NCBI RefSeq assembly: GCF_003367505.1
Contig: NZ_PXXX01000009.1
Coordinates: forward strand, 1-64,000
Direction of reading: 5' to 3'
DNA length: 64,000 nucleotides
From: Lysinibacillus capsici
GTDB lineage: Bacteria; Bacillota; Bacilli; Bacillales_A; Planococcaceae
Numbering within the stretch: the first letter of the stretch is position 1; each line of letters opens with the position of its first letter. Below the pieces are notes generated by a model, which worked only from the letters and a program-made list of their open reading frames with translations, had not been told where the DNA came from and searched no databases. The position numbers and the translations under genes were made by a program. Of the stretch, positions 1-7,170 are shown one piece after another.

Positions 1-38
1 CTATTATAACATTTTTTAATAAAATTACAAATTTATTA

Positions 39-68
39 TTGACAACACATTTTTACATGAGTTAAAAT
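39..68 (+). promoter_or_regulatory. candidate sigma-A promoter
   Basis: TTGACA (39-44) and TAAAAT (63-68) are separated by 18 bases. The nearest downstream gene starts at 246, so a transcript from here would have a long leader. No second promoter this close to consensus was seen before that gene. Confidence 0.4.
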
Positions 69-245
69 ATTTATTTATTCTCTGAATGTCATTAGAATCA
101 TGTTAGAAAAGACCATAAACTTCTAAAAAACGCCTTATAAAATCCAACTTTTCCTTGTTACCTATTTGATGCCCATAAATTCTTCACCTGTTTCTTATTC
201 TTAGCATACAATGCAAATAATACCCTTTTTTGTAGGGAGGATTAT

Positions 246-491
246 ATGAAGCAAAATAAAGGTAATCGGAATAATGAGGGATTGGAATCCGTGAGTCAAG
301 CAGCTAAGTTGGCTGTCATTGCGGGGGCGATTACAACACTTGGAGACGCTCTAGCGACCATTGCGGCTGGTCTTGCTCTAGAGGATGAGTTGAAGGAAAT
401 TGAAAGTAATAGCAATGATATTGACAAACTACAAAAGCAAATTGACGATTTAAATTATGAAATGAAACAATTAAAAAGGATGTTACGTTAA
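246..491 (+). CDS. small hydrophobic/coiled-coil protein of unknown function
   Basis: This is an 81-residue protein I do not recognise. Residues about 16-45 form an Ala/Gly/Leu-rich hydrophobic stretch. Residues 46-81 are charged and heptad-like (Glu, Lys, Leu, Ile), consistent with a short amphipathic or coiled-coil helix. There is no signal peptidase motif. A strong ribosome binding site (GTAGGGAGG) precedes the ATG and a terminator follows at once, so it looks like a complete single-gene unit. A membrane-associated or phage-type small protein is possible, but nothing in the neighbourhood assigns a job. Confidence 0.65.
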   Translation: MKQNKGNRNNEGLESVSQAAKLAVIAGAITTLGDALATIAAGLALEDELKEIESNSNDIDKLQKQIDDLNYEMKQLKRMLR

Positions 492-506
492 TTCAGTCTG
501 TATACA

Positions 507-540
507 AAAACGACAATACCACATGGATATTGTCGTTTTT
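507..540 (+). terminator. rho-independent terminator
   Basis: An ACGACAAT/ATTGTCGT stem is followed by a T run. It closes the gene ending at 491 and also faces the convergent Rid gene. Confidence 0.8.
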
Positions 541-544
541 TAAG

Positions 545-937
545 CTATTTAGCAGCCCAAAGTTCAATCTCTATTTTTATATCTGGTAGCCCTAATGCAG
601 ATACATAAGCAATAGTCATAGAGGGATAGGAATGACCAAACATTACTTCCCATTGCTGATAGAAATGATGCCAATCAATCTCCTCTGTCGCCCATATATT
701 CACCTTTACCACATGAGATGCATCCAATCCCTCAGTTGCTAAAAGCGCTTCAATATTTCTAAATGTATTGGTGGTTTGTTCAATTAAATCTGCAGGCAGT
801 TGATCATCTTGATCAACCCCAATTTGTCCAGAGAATGCATACATTTTTGCATCTTTCGGAATGATTGTGATGTGGCTATACTTCCCAACAGGGCTAGGTA
901 CCTGCATTGGATTTTTACGTACTATGTTTGTTTTCAT
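545..937 (-). CDS. RidA/YjgF/YER057c/UK114 family protein
   Basis: The 130 residues match the usual Rid length and fold signature: SGQIG near 36-40, a central helix pair, and LPDIKIEIE near 117-125. True RidA enamine/imine deaminases carry a catalytic Arg equivalent to E. coli R105 just after the conserved Pro. Here the positions after P105 read SMTIAYV, with Met in that place. By established family logic this suggests a non-deaminase Rid subgroup, and the substrate is unknown. The ATG is preceded by an AAAGGAG-type site. A 21-residue ORF lies upstream on the same strand. Confidence 0.8.
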   Translation of the reverse strand: MKTNIVRKNPMQVPSPVGKYSHITIIPKDAKMYAFSGQIGVDQDDQLPADLIEQTTNTFRNIEALLATEGLDASHVVKVNIWATEEIDWHHFYQQWEVMFGHSYPSMTIAYVSALGLPDIKIEIELWAAK

Positions 938-1003
938 ATTCTTTTCTCCTTTAGGATTGTTTTTTTTCTAAAAAAGGGCAGACTTATCCCTTGTTCGTTG
1001 ATT

Positions 1004-1069
1004 TTAGAAAAAAACAGCTGTGGAGAACCCTATACCCATGCTTAAAAAACGAATAGCTCTTTTTTTCAT
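1004..1069 (-). CDS. possible 21-residue peptide or truncated gene start upstream of the Rid gene
   Basis: ATG is preceded by an excellent AAGGAGGAG site at the right spacing. It encodes MKKRAIRFL, then SMGIGFSTAVFF, and a stop. The peptide looks like the start of a signal peptide (Lys/Arg, then hydrophobic). The stop lies in a T7 run. Removing one T would extend the frame to about 44 codons, ending at the Rid gene start. It could therefore be a leader peptide, a real micro-protein, or a frameshifted remnant. Only the site and ORF are seen; function is unknown. Confidence 0.35.
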   Translation of the reverse strand: MKKRAIRFLSMGIGFSTAVFF

Positions 1070-1172
1070 GTGAATTCTCCTCCTTGTCCCTAAAGTTATG
1101 TTCACTTTACCATTTCTATCCTAGACAATCAATGAAATACCCAAACACTTTTGCATTTCATCGATTATTTCT

Positions 1173-1290
1173 CAGGCAATTAACTATTCAACCATAGCAA
1201 TCACAACATATATATAGTAGTGTAAAGCTAAATTAGCCTTACACCTCCGAAATTGTTACTAGGGTCACTCCATCCCAAGTGTCCCTATGC
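1173..1290. repeat. dispersed two-hairpin repeat, copy 1
   Basis: This shares nearly identical blocks with 39005-39117: CAGGCAATTAACTATT, TAGTAGTGTAAAGCTAA, TTAGCCTTACACCTCC and TTGTTACTAGGGTCACT. Two stem-loops are visible: GTGTAAAGCTAA with TTAGCCTTACAC, and AGGGTCACT with AGTGTCCCT. No ORF lies inside. It could be a small non-autonomous mobile repeat or a structured RNA. The rest of 1070-1620 apart from the terminator at 1298 shows nothing I can assign. Confidence 0.6.
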
Positions 1291-1297
1291 ATAATAG

Positions 1298-1334
1298 AAC
1301 TAGGTACCCCTCTTTGGTGTACCTAGTTTTTTCG
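1298..1334 (+). terminator. strong terminator after the repeat
   Basis: AACTAGGTAC and GTACCTAGTT pair perfectly and are followed by TTTTTT. No + strand gene lies just upstream, only the two-hairpin repeat. The terminator may therefore end a short untranslated transcript or be a leftover of a lost gene. Confidence 0.7.
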
Positions 1335-1620
1335 TTATTTTGGGGTCGTGTCGGTGGCTAAGTTTTGTCCACCTGCATTACAGCTAGTTTTAATTCTGAG
1401 GTGTAGAATTCTTATACGGAAAAATACCATACCAATACAAGAACTATAAACTTAAATATAATTACACATCACACTTCCCTAATGCGATCCTTTTGCATTT
1501 AGCTCAAATACTAGCGATTCTTTGTTTAAGACATTGTTTATAAAACAAATATAGAAATGAATACAATAGGCAACAAAAATGTTAAGCTGAGTAATTATGA
1601 GCCGAGTCATGTTTACATAA

Positions 1621-2169
1621 TTAAGAGATAAAAATATGAATCCCTCCTGTAATAACACTTAATGCCGCTATTGAGATATGGATTGTTCGCAAGCTTCGAT
1701 TTTTTCTATAGTTGAATAAATTCATTCCTATAATAGCAGTAATTGATAAAAGAATAATTGCAATTAAGCCAATAATTCCTTCATTCTCCAATTCACCCTC
1801 ATTAAAGTACATGATTATCCCATGACCAATACCTAACAACAATGCCATTATGCCAAAAAGAATATGATATCTACCTATTAACTTTGCTACGTATAAATAT
1901 AGCCCTTTAGATTGTGGGAAAGTACGAGTTACAGACTTCAAGAAAGTTCTAATAGGAAAAATCATACCCGCTGCACCAATTCCTATGAATGTACACCAAC
2001 CAATTAATTCACCAAGGTCCTCATAACGCCCTTCTTCGTGTTGTTGTCTACCGTTACCCTCATCATACTCATCTTTTCCTTCAAAAATATCATCTGCATA
2101 AATGGGATTTACATCATACAAAAAAAACATAACTACCAATACTATCCCAAACATTTTTAAATATCGCAT
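1621..2169 (-). CDS. exported-N-terminus membrane protein with two His-X13-His pairs (predicted di-haem cytochrome b-like)
   Basis: The 182 residues start with a signal-like segment (1-25), followed by an acidic, His/Asp/Glu-rich stretch (27-55). Four membrane helices follow near 57-75, 100-122, 133-152 and 163-181. H102/H116 sit 14 apart in helix 2 and H164/H178 sit 14 apart in helix 4. This spacing is typical of bis-His haem ligation in ferric-reductase and cytochrome b families. It is divergent from the two-component genes, with a TTCAG-N6-TTCAT repeat about 50 bases upstream. I infer transmembrane electron transfer, with partner and substrate unknown. Confidence 0.65.
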   Translation of the reverse strand: MRYLKMFGIVLVVMFFLYDVNPIYADDIFEGKDEYDEGNGRQQHEEGRYEDLGELIGWCTFIGIGAAGMIFPIRTFLKSVTRTFPQSKGLYLYVAKLIGRYHILFGIMALLLGIGHGIIMYFNEGELENEGIIGLIAIILLSITAIIGMNLFNYRKNRSLRTIHISIAALSVITGGIHIFIS

Positions 2170-2218
2170 AGGAGATCTCCTTCCATATTGAGGTTCAACA
2201 TTAGTCTAAGCAACCAAT

Positions 2219-2234
2219 ATGAAAAAAATCTGAA
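2219..2234 (-). promoter_or_regulatory. predicted response-regulator site 1 (TTCAG-N6-TTCAT)
   Basis: Read on the minus strand the sequence is TTCAG, six T-rich bases, then TTCAT, which gives two TTCA half-sites 11 bp apart. OmpR/PhoB-family regulators bind direct repeats of about this period. It lies about 50 bases upstream of the di-haem membrane gene. Confidence 0.55.
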
Positions 2235-2317
2235 AAACGGTACTAGAAAAAATTACGATATTTAATTTAAATTTCTTTTTTGGCTTAGAATAAGTAGAAG
2301 ATTGGTCGCACAAAAAA

Positions 2318-2333
2318 TTCAGGTGGATTTCAT
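2318..2333 (+). promoter_or_regulatory. predicted response-regulator site 2 (autoregulation)
   Basis: TTCAG-GTGGAT-TTCAT lies on the plus strand with the same 11-bp period as the sites at 2219 and 6889. It is about 55 bases before the response-regulator start and faces that gene. Confidence 0.5.
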
Positions 2334-2386
2334 AATGTTGTTATAAATTAGTTATATTGAATATAAAAAAGGTAGGAGGAGCTTCG

Positions 2387-3052
2387 TTGAAAATACTGAT
2401 AGCAGAAGATGATAATCGATTAAGAAAAAACATTGTTCACATCATTCAAAAAGAATTTCATCAGGTGGATGCTGTAGATAATGGTCAGCATGCATTAGAA
2501 TACATACTGTTTCATACATACGATCTAGTCATTTTAGATTGGATGATGCCAGAAATAAGCGGTATTGATGTGTGCAAAGAAGCTAGAAGAAATGGTTATG
2601 AAGGTGGCATTTTAATACTAACAGCAAAGGATGATTGCAATGACATCATCTGCGGATTAGATGCAGGTGCTGACGATTATGTTGTTAAACCATTTAAAAT
2701 GGAAGAACTCTTAGCTAGAATACGTGCCATTTTAAGAAGAAAAAATAAATCCATTCATCAAATCATTCAAATTGATGATTTAAAGTTATATTTGGATTCC
2801 AGAACACTTTTTAAAGATAATCAAGAAATACTATTAACTAAAAACGAATTTTTATTGTTAGAGTACCTTTTTATCAACAAAGGCATCATTCTTACTAGAG
2901 AACAAATTTACACACAAGTATGGGGCTTTGATCATGAAATGACTAACAACAACCTTGATGCGTTAGTAAAATTAGTTCGTAAAAAAATCGATCATAATCG
3001 TCCAAAATCCATTATTGAAAACATTAGAGGAATAGGATACAGAGTGAGGTAG
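2387..3052 (+). CDS. OmpR/PhoB-family response regulator
   Basis: I place the start at the TTG at 2387 because GGAGGA sits seven bases upstream; an upstream in-frame TTG at 2357 has no site. The resulting 221-residue protein has an N-terminal receiver domain (acidic EDD at 7-9, phospho-acceptor D51 in VILDWMMP, conserved Thr and Lys in LTAKDD and VVKPF). A C-terminal winged-helix DNA-binding domain ends in the typical RGIGYRVR. The kinase gene starts one base after its stop. The nearby haem/ApbE genes share a direct-repeat site with its own promoter region, so they are the likely targets. Confidence 0.92.
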   Translation: MKILIAEDDNRLRKNIVHIIQKEFHQVDAVDNGQHALEYILFHTYDLVILDWMMPEISGIDVCKEARRNGYEGGILILTAKDDCNDIICGLDAGADDYVVKPFKMEELLARIRAILRRKNKSIHQIIQIDDLKLYLDSRTLFKDNQEILLTKNEFLLLEYLFINKGIILTREQIYTQVWGFDHEMTNNNLDALVKLVRKKIDHNRPKSIIENIRGIGYRVR

Positions 3053-3053
3053 C

Positions 3054-4301
3054 ATGTTTAAGAAAACTCGTAAAAAACTAACTTTATTTAACTCCATTTA
3101 TTTTATAGGCTTTTTCTTTGCTTTTCTTATTATTCTATATTTTTCATTAGTTCAACTAATGGATTATCAACAAATAGAAGAACTAGAAACTTATTATAAA
3201 GAACAATATCATGACTTTTTTGAGCACAAAAATGATAATGAAGGGAAATTAGAATTTAACCCAAATGGTATGTATTTTTACTATATTTATACAAAAGACC
3301 AGATACTAGTCCACGGTGACGAAAACTATCAAGGTTTATTTAAAGATCTAGAAAAAATCATTCAAACGGAAGATCCTTCTAAACGTTTTGTAAAAAATAT
3401 AAAGTGGCGCGATAAACATCTTTTAATTTTATCGAAACCCATTCAGCCGAACGATGAATTTCTTGGATATATTGTTATAGGCAAATCGACCACATCACAA
3501 TATCATTTTTTTCAAAAAATGATCTTACTGTTTATTGTTTTAATTATAATTTTTACGATAATAATTGGATTCTTAAGTTACTACATGGCAGGAAAAGCCA
3601 TGATTCCCATTCAACATGCACTTGAAAAACAGAAAAGCTTTGTTTCAGATGCTTCTCATGAGTTAAGAACACCGCTAAGTGTATTTTATAGTTCACTCGA
3701 TATTTTAGAAACTGATGAAGCTAATAATATGAGTGATTTCGGTAAAGAATTGATTGAAGATTTAAAGCATGAAGCAGAGTTAATGAAAGAGCTATTAGAT
3801 AAACTATTATTTTTAGCCCGACATGACAAAAATCGTATTCATTCAACTAAAGAAAAAATCTCCTTAACAGAGTTGCTACTAACGATTAGTAGGAAGTTTA
3901 AAAGAGCGTTACCGAAATCAATCGTTTTCGAAACAGAAATCCAACCTAATGTTGAATTTATTGGAAATTCAAATAATATAACTGAATTAATTTATATATT
4001 ATTAGATAATGCCGCTCAGTACACACAAAGAGGATCAATCTATCTAAAGCTTTTACAAACTGATAAAATGATATATATCTACATTGAAGATACAGGCATT
4101 GGGATTTCTAAGGAAGACCTACCTTTTATTTTTGATAGATTTTTCCGAAGTGATGCTGTGAGAAACAGAAACGGAACAGGACTAGGACTTGCTATAGCTG
4201 ATTCTATTGTTCAAGATCACGGAGGAACATTCACAGTTCAAAGCGAATTGGAAAAAGGTACAACATTTTGTATTCAATTTCCTCTTTATACTAAAAAATA
4301 G
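3054..4301 (+). CDS. membrane sensor histidine kinase
   Basis: The 415-residue protein has a helix at about 12-32, an extracytoplasmic sensor region of about 120 residues, and a second helix at about 155-178. A HisKA domain carries the phospho-acceptor H202 in SDASHELRTPLS. The HATPase domain shows the N box (NNAAQY), DTGIGI and GTGLGLAI. It is translationally linked to the response regulator. The sensor region has no PAS or HAMP signature I can recognise, so the signal is unknown. Context suggests redox, haem or metal sensing at the membrane, which is inference. Confidence 0.92.
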   Translation: MFKKTRKKLTLFNSIYFIGFFFAFLIILYFSLVQLMDYQQIEELETYYKEQYHDFFEHKNDNEGKLEFNPNGMYFYYIYTKDQILVHGDENYQGLFKDLEKIIQTEDPSKRFVKNIKWRDKHLLILSKPIQPNDEFLGYIVIGKSTTSQYHFFQKMILLFIVLIIIFTIIIGFLSYYMAGKAMIPIQHALEKQKSFVSDASHELRTPLSVFYSSLDILETDEANNMSDFGKELIEDLKHEAELMKELLDKLLFLARHDKNRIHSTKEKISLTELLLTISRKFKRALPKSIVFETEIQPNVEFIGNSNNITELIYILLDNAAQYTQRGSIYLKLLQTDKMIYIYIEDTGIGISKEDLPFIFDRFFRSDAVRNRNGTGLGLAIADSIVQDHGGTFTVQSELEKGTTFCIQFPLYTKK

Positions 4302-4333
4302 GCTCTTCATCGTTACATGATGGATAAACCATA

Positions 4334-4365
4334 GAATGGCATTACATGTATCAGTAGTGCCATTC
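4334..4365. terminator. bidirectional terminator
   Basis: A 12-bp stem (GAATGGCATTAC with GTAGTGCCATTC, one G-U pair) is followed by a T-rich run on the plus side. It separates the kinase gene from the convergent haem/ApbE operon. Confidence 0.75.
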
Positions 4366-4442
4366 AACTAGTTTATTTTTTTGAGCTACTTTGGCAGTCT
4401 AGCTAACATGGAGAAACTGCCTTTCATCCATTCATGCACCGC

Positions 4443-4997
4443 TTACTTGCTAACCCCTTGCTTTTGATCTTTCTTCTTAAATCCATCACTCATCAACCTT
4501 ACAAGTAGTGCGGTAATTATAACCATTACCGTACTGCTATAAAATAAAATTACCAACATTTGATTAGAGTCAGTACCAATGAATAGCCCATGAATAAGTG
4601 ATAATATCCAAGCAGGTAAAACAAGAAAATGCATCTTCTTCCAAAGTGAAAAGTTCATTTTATTTATCCATATATCTGATGTTAAAAGAACTATTAAAAA
4701 TAAATAAAAAGCTATGGTTCCTAGCCCAGACAACAATGCCTGATAGTTAGCGCTAAAAGGTAATACGATTTCAGAAATAGTATAGGGTTCGTATTGATCA
4801 ATCATTAGTAAAAGTAAATGTACAATAACAGTTATAAATCCCATCCATCCACTCATTTGATGTAATTGAAAGTATAAGTTTTTATTGGACTTGAGAGTAG
4901 AAGATTTCCTTAGTAAACCAAAAAAAATTGACATACTGAAGTAAAAATAACTTAAAAGCCCTAATAATCGAATCCATTCCCAAGTACTAAATAACAT
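4443..4997 (-). CDS. ferric-reductase-like transmembrane protein, predicted di-haem
   Basis: This 184-residue integral membrane protein has about five helices. H46/H60 (His-X13-His) and H123/H136 (His-X12-His) lie in hydrophobic helices in the ferric reductase/YedZ-like pattern. There is no NAD or FAD-binding domain, so electrons must come from a partner, such as a menaquinol or a flavoprotein. The ATG overlaps the end of the ApbE gene by 11 bases, indicating translational coupling. It is probably the membrane conduit of the module. Homology to YedZ-type domains is inferred from topology and His spacing. Confidence 0.7.
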   Translation of the reverse strand: MLFSTWEWIRLLGLLSYFYFSMSIFFGLLRKSSTLKSNKNLYFQLHQMSGWMGFITVIVHLLLLMIDQYEPYTISEIVLPFSANYQALLSGLGTIAFYLFLIVLLTSDIWINKMNFSLWKKMHFLVLPAWILSLIHGLFIGTDSNQMLVILFYSSTVMVIITALLVRLMSDGFKKKDQKQGVSK

Positions 4998-5892
4998 CTA
5001 ATTTTTCTCCTCCTTTCAGCCAATATATACTTCCATCATCTTTTGCTATTAAGCAAGCACAAGGCATCTGTAGTTTGTCAAACCATACTTGTAATTCTTG
5101 TTCATTTAATAAAAAAGCCAGTTTTGTTGCCACTTCTGCTTGACATAATGAGTTTGTTATTATTGTTGTTTGAAGGATAGGGCTAATGATTACCTCTCCG
5201 GTTCTTCCATCTAATAAGTGATGCTTTTCTTTTCCCTGCTGTTTCCAACTTCTGAATATACGATTCGATGTGGCAATTGCTCCGTTTTGAATTCTAATTG
5301 AACTGATCTCTTCGTGTATATGAAATGGATGAGCAATCCCAATGGTCCATGTCTTTTTGCCTGACGACCACATTTTCATATCTCCACCACCATCTACAAT
5401 TCCAAACTCTGGAGAAACCTGTCTAAGCCAATCAGCTATTTTTTCAACTACGTATCCTTTGGCAAATCCACCTAAATCAATTAATTGATTATCCGTTTTT
5501 AAAACTTCATTGTGATCCAAAAAAAGAAATGGCTTATTTGTTTTTTTTTCTATTTGTATTGGCTTATACGTTGATTCTTGAAAAGGAAAGGATCGATCAT
5601 ACCCATGTTGTTCTAAATGTAATTTTAAATACGGAGAAAATATATTATTAGTTAATGTATAATAATTGTCTGCTGCTTTTAAACAATCATATAATGCAGG
5701 AGAAATTCTACCTATTTCTCCTACCTTTAGTTGATTAATTTGATTTAACTCATTATTTGGCTCAAATCTCGACCACTCTCTTGCAACGTATTGCAACCAT
5801 TTCACCACTTTGTCTTTCCAATCCATTTTTTGCGTTCCAGCAATTTCAATATAAAAGTTTGTATTCATCGTGTTTAATGAAAGGGTATCCAA
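4987..5892 (-). CDS. apbE: ApbE-family FAD:protein FMN transferase
   Basis: The 301 residues show family hallmarks: DLGGFAKGY (139-147), DGGGD (167-171) and HHLLDGRTG (224-232). ApbE enzymes move FMN from FAD onto Thr/Ser of target proteins in extracytoplasmic electron-transfer systems. There is no signal peptide or lipobox, unlike many homologues, so a cytoplasmic location is likely. The usual C-terminal ADALAT metal motif reads AEVATK (252-257), a departure in Asp and Thr. The gene lies between a small anchored protein and the ferric-reductase-like gene. No classical FMN-binding target domain is visible in the cluster. Confidence 0.9.
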   Translation of the reverse strand: MDTLSLNTMNTNFYIEIAGTQKMDWKDKVVKWLQYVAREWSRFEPNNELNQINQLKVGEIGRISPALYDCLKAADNYYTLTNNIFSPYLKLHLEQHGYDRSFPFQESTYKPIQIEKKTNKPFLFLDHNEVLKTDNQLIDLGGFAKGYVVEKIADWLRQVSPEFGIVDGGGDMKMWSSGKKTWTIGIAHPFHIHEEISSIRIQNGAIATSNRIFRSWKQQGKEKHHLLDGRTGEVIISPILQTTIITNSLCQAEVATKLAFLLNEQELQVWFDKLQMPCACLIAKDDGSIYWLKGGEKLDVI

Positions 5893-5920
5893 GCAACTTC
5901 AACTCCACTTCAAACTAAGT

Positions 5921-6178
5921 TTAGGATCGTTTGGTAGTTCGATTGGTACGAATTTTATTTTGTTGTAGTTGATTCACTCCAACAATTTCAAAATTTGTCC
6001 AATCTAATTGAACAAGTTCCTTTTCTCGGTCTGACATTTTTTTTGATTGTTCATTTGTCAAATTTAGATCAGCTATGTTTATATCTGATGGAACATTATT
6101 AAATTGCGTTAATAGTAAAGAAGATAATATTACTCCAGAAGTGCCTAATATCCATTTAGCTTTCTTTTGATCTTTCAT
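5921..6178 (-). CDS. small membrane-anchored protein of the haem/ApbE operon
   Basis: This 85-residue protein has Lys-rich residues 1-8, a hydrophobic helix at about 9-25, and a polar extracytoplasmic tail of 60 residues. I see no Cys, no haem motif and no DxxTGAT-like flavinylation motif. The tail ends in Arg/Lys/Thr-rich residues. It could be an accessory subunit or the truncated front of a longer FMN-binding protein. It is the second gene of the unit, 17 bases after the stalk-domain gene and 28 bases before ApbE. Confidence 0.6.
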   Translation of the reverse strand: MKDQKKAKWILGTSGVILSSLLLTQFNNVPSDINIADLNLTNEQSKKMSDREKELVQLDWTNFEIVGVNQLQQNKIRTNRTTKRS

Positions 6179-6195
6179 TCAATCATCTCCCTTTT

Positions 6196-6846
6196 TTATT
6201 TTAATAACTTCAATACAACAGCGTTATTCATTTCTTGCCATTCAGCCACATAGCCCAAACCATTTGAAATTACACTAATTGGAACGTATATATTATCATT
6301 CAAGTAAAATGTAACAGCTGGTATCGGTGTTTTTATCTCGTTATAGTACACTACATTTGTCCCCGCACGAAAAATTAGTTCTGTACCAGCTTTATTAATT
6401 TCCAATATTTTACTATTATCATAATTAACTACTTTTGCACCTAAAAGTTCAGCAACAATTTTACCTGGCACATATATTTCACCATCTAAAGGAATCAAGT
6501 AAAGTGACACTGTATTATTATTATTTTCTAGTTTTAATTGAATTTCTTTCGCTTCTTTTAGGGGTAACTCTCCTTTATTTACATAAGTCGATCTTGTCCA
6601 AATATTCCATGTATTACTATTTGTTTCAGGGTATCTTTGGTCATAATATTCATATTCATCCTCTTCTTTATAATAATCATAATCATAATCATCATCTTCC
6701 TCGTCATCATCATAATCATCATTGTGCTTTTTATGAACATCACCCTCGTATTTTTTATAATCTTCTTCATCATCCGCATTTGCTATGTTGGCATCAACAA
6801 ATGGCCAAATTAAACTAATAATTAGCAGTATTTTGATAATCCTCAT
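6196..6846 (-). CDS. exported acidic protein with copper-amine-oxidase-N-like stalk domain
   Basis: The 216 residues start with a signal peptide (1-24). Residues 25-70 are extremely rich in Asp, Glu and Tyr, with some His, and could bind cations. Residues about 105-215 match the stalk-type domain found at the N-terminus of copper amine oxidases: the LIPLDGEIYVPG and LNDNIYVPI strand repeats. The domain itself carries no catalytic residues and is common in exported Firmicutes proteins. It is first in the operon, with a response-regulator-like site 43 bases upstream. A metal-binding role is inference. Confidence 0.7.
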   Translation of the reverse strand: MRIIKILLIISLIWPFVDANIANADDEEDYKKYEGDVHKKHNDDYDDDEEDDDYDYDYYKEEDEYEYYDQRYPETNSNTWNIWTRSTYVNKGELPLKEAKEIQLKLENNNNTVSLYLIPLDGEIYVPGKIVAELLGAKVVNYDNSKILEINKAGTELIFRAGTNVVYYNEIKTPIPAVTFYLNDNIYVPISVISNGLGYVAEWQEMNNAVVLKLLK

Positions 6847-6888
6847 TTTTTCAGCTCCTTTATGATATTTCCATCTTAATTAAGCTAA

Positions 6889-6904
6889 ATGAAAAAATAC
6901 TGAA
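6889..6904 (-). promoter_or_regulatory. predicted response-regulator site 3
   Basis: On the minus strand the sequence is TTCAG-TATTTT-TTCAT, the same half-sites and 11-bp period as at 2219 and 2318. It lies about 43 bases upstream of the first gene of the haem/ApbE operon. Confidence 0.55.
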
Positions 6905-7012
6905 AAAACAAAATCATTCATTACAAATTTAACAAATGTATAGACTGCCATTTTTGTTTCGATAGAGGTAGTTAATTTTCTATGAGAACTTAAATAGCAT
7001 TCTTGATTGAAA

Positions 7013-7048
7013 TCAAAAAAAATTGCCTTCTGCAAATATAGAAGGCAA
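7013..7048 (-). terminator. terminator of the EAL-domain gene
   Basis: A TTGCCTTCT/AGAAGGCAA stem is followed on the minus strand by eight T residues. Confidence 0.75.
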
Positions 7049-7170
7049 CTTCAGTATTTTACTAGGCTTTTAGGATTCTCCCCCATAATACCTAATACAT
7101 TTAATTAAAATAAATAGATCGAATTGCAATTTGTACCCATGAAATGTTGTCACTAAAGAAATTACTAATA

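Noticed and set aside
6435..6818. Open frame on the plus strand, His/Tyr rich, over the acidic stalk-domain gene
   Set aside because: It is the mirror of the Asp/Glu/Tyr-rich stretch of the minus-strand gene, has no ribosome binding site, and crosses that gene's coding part.
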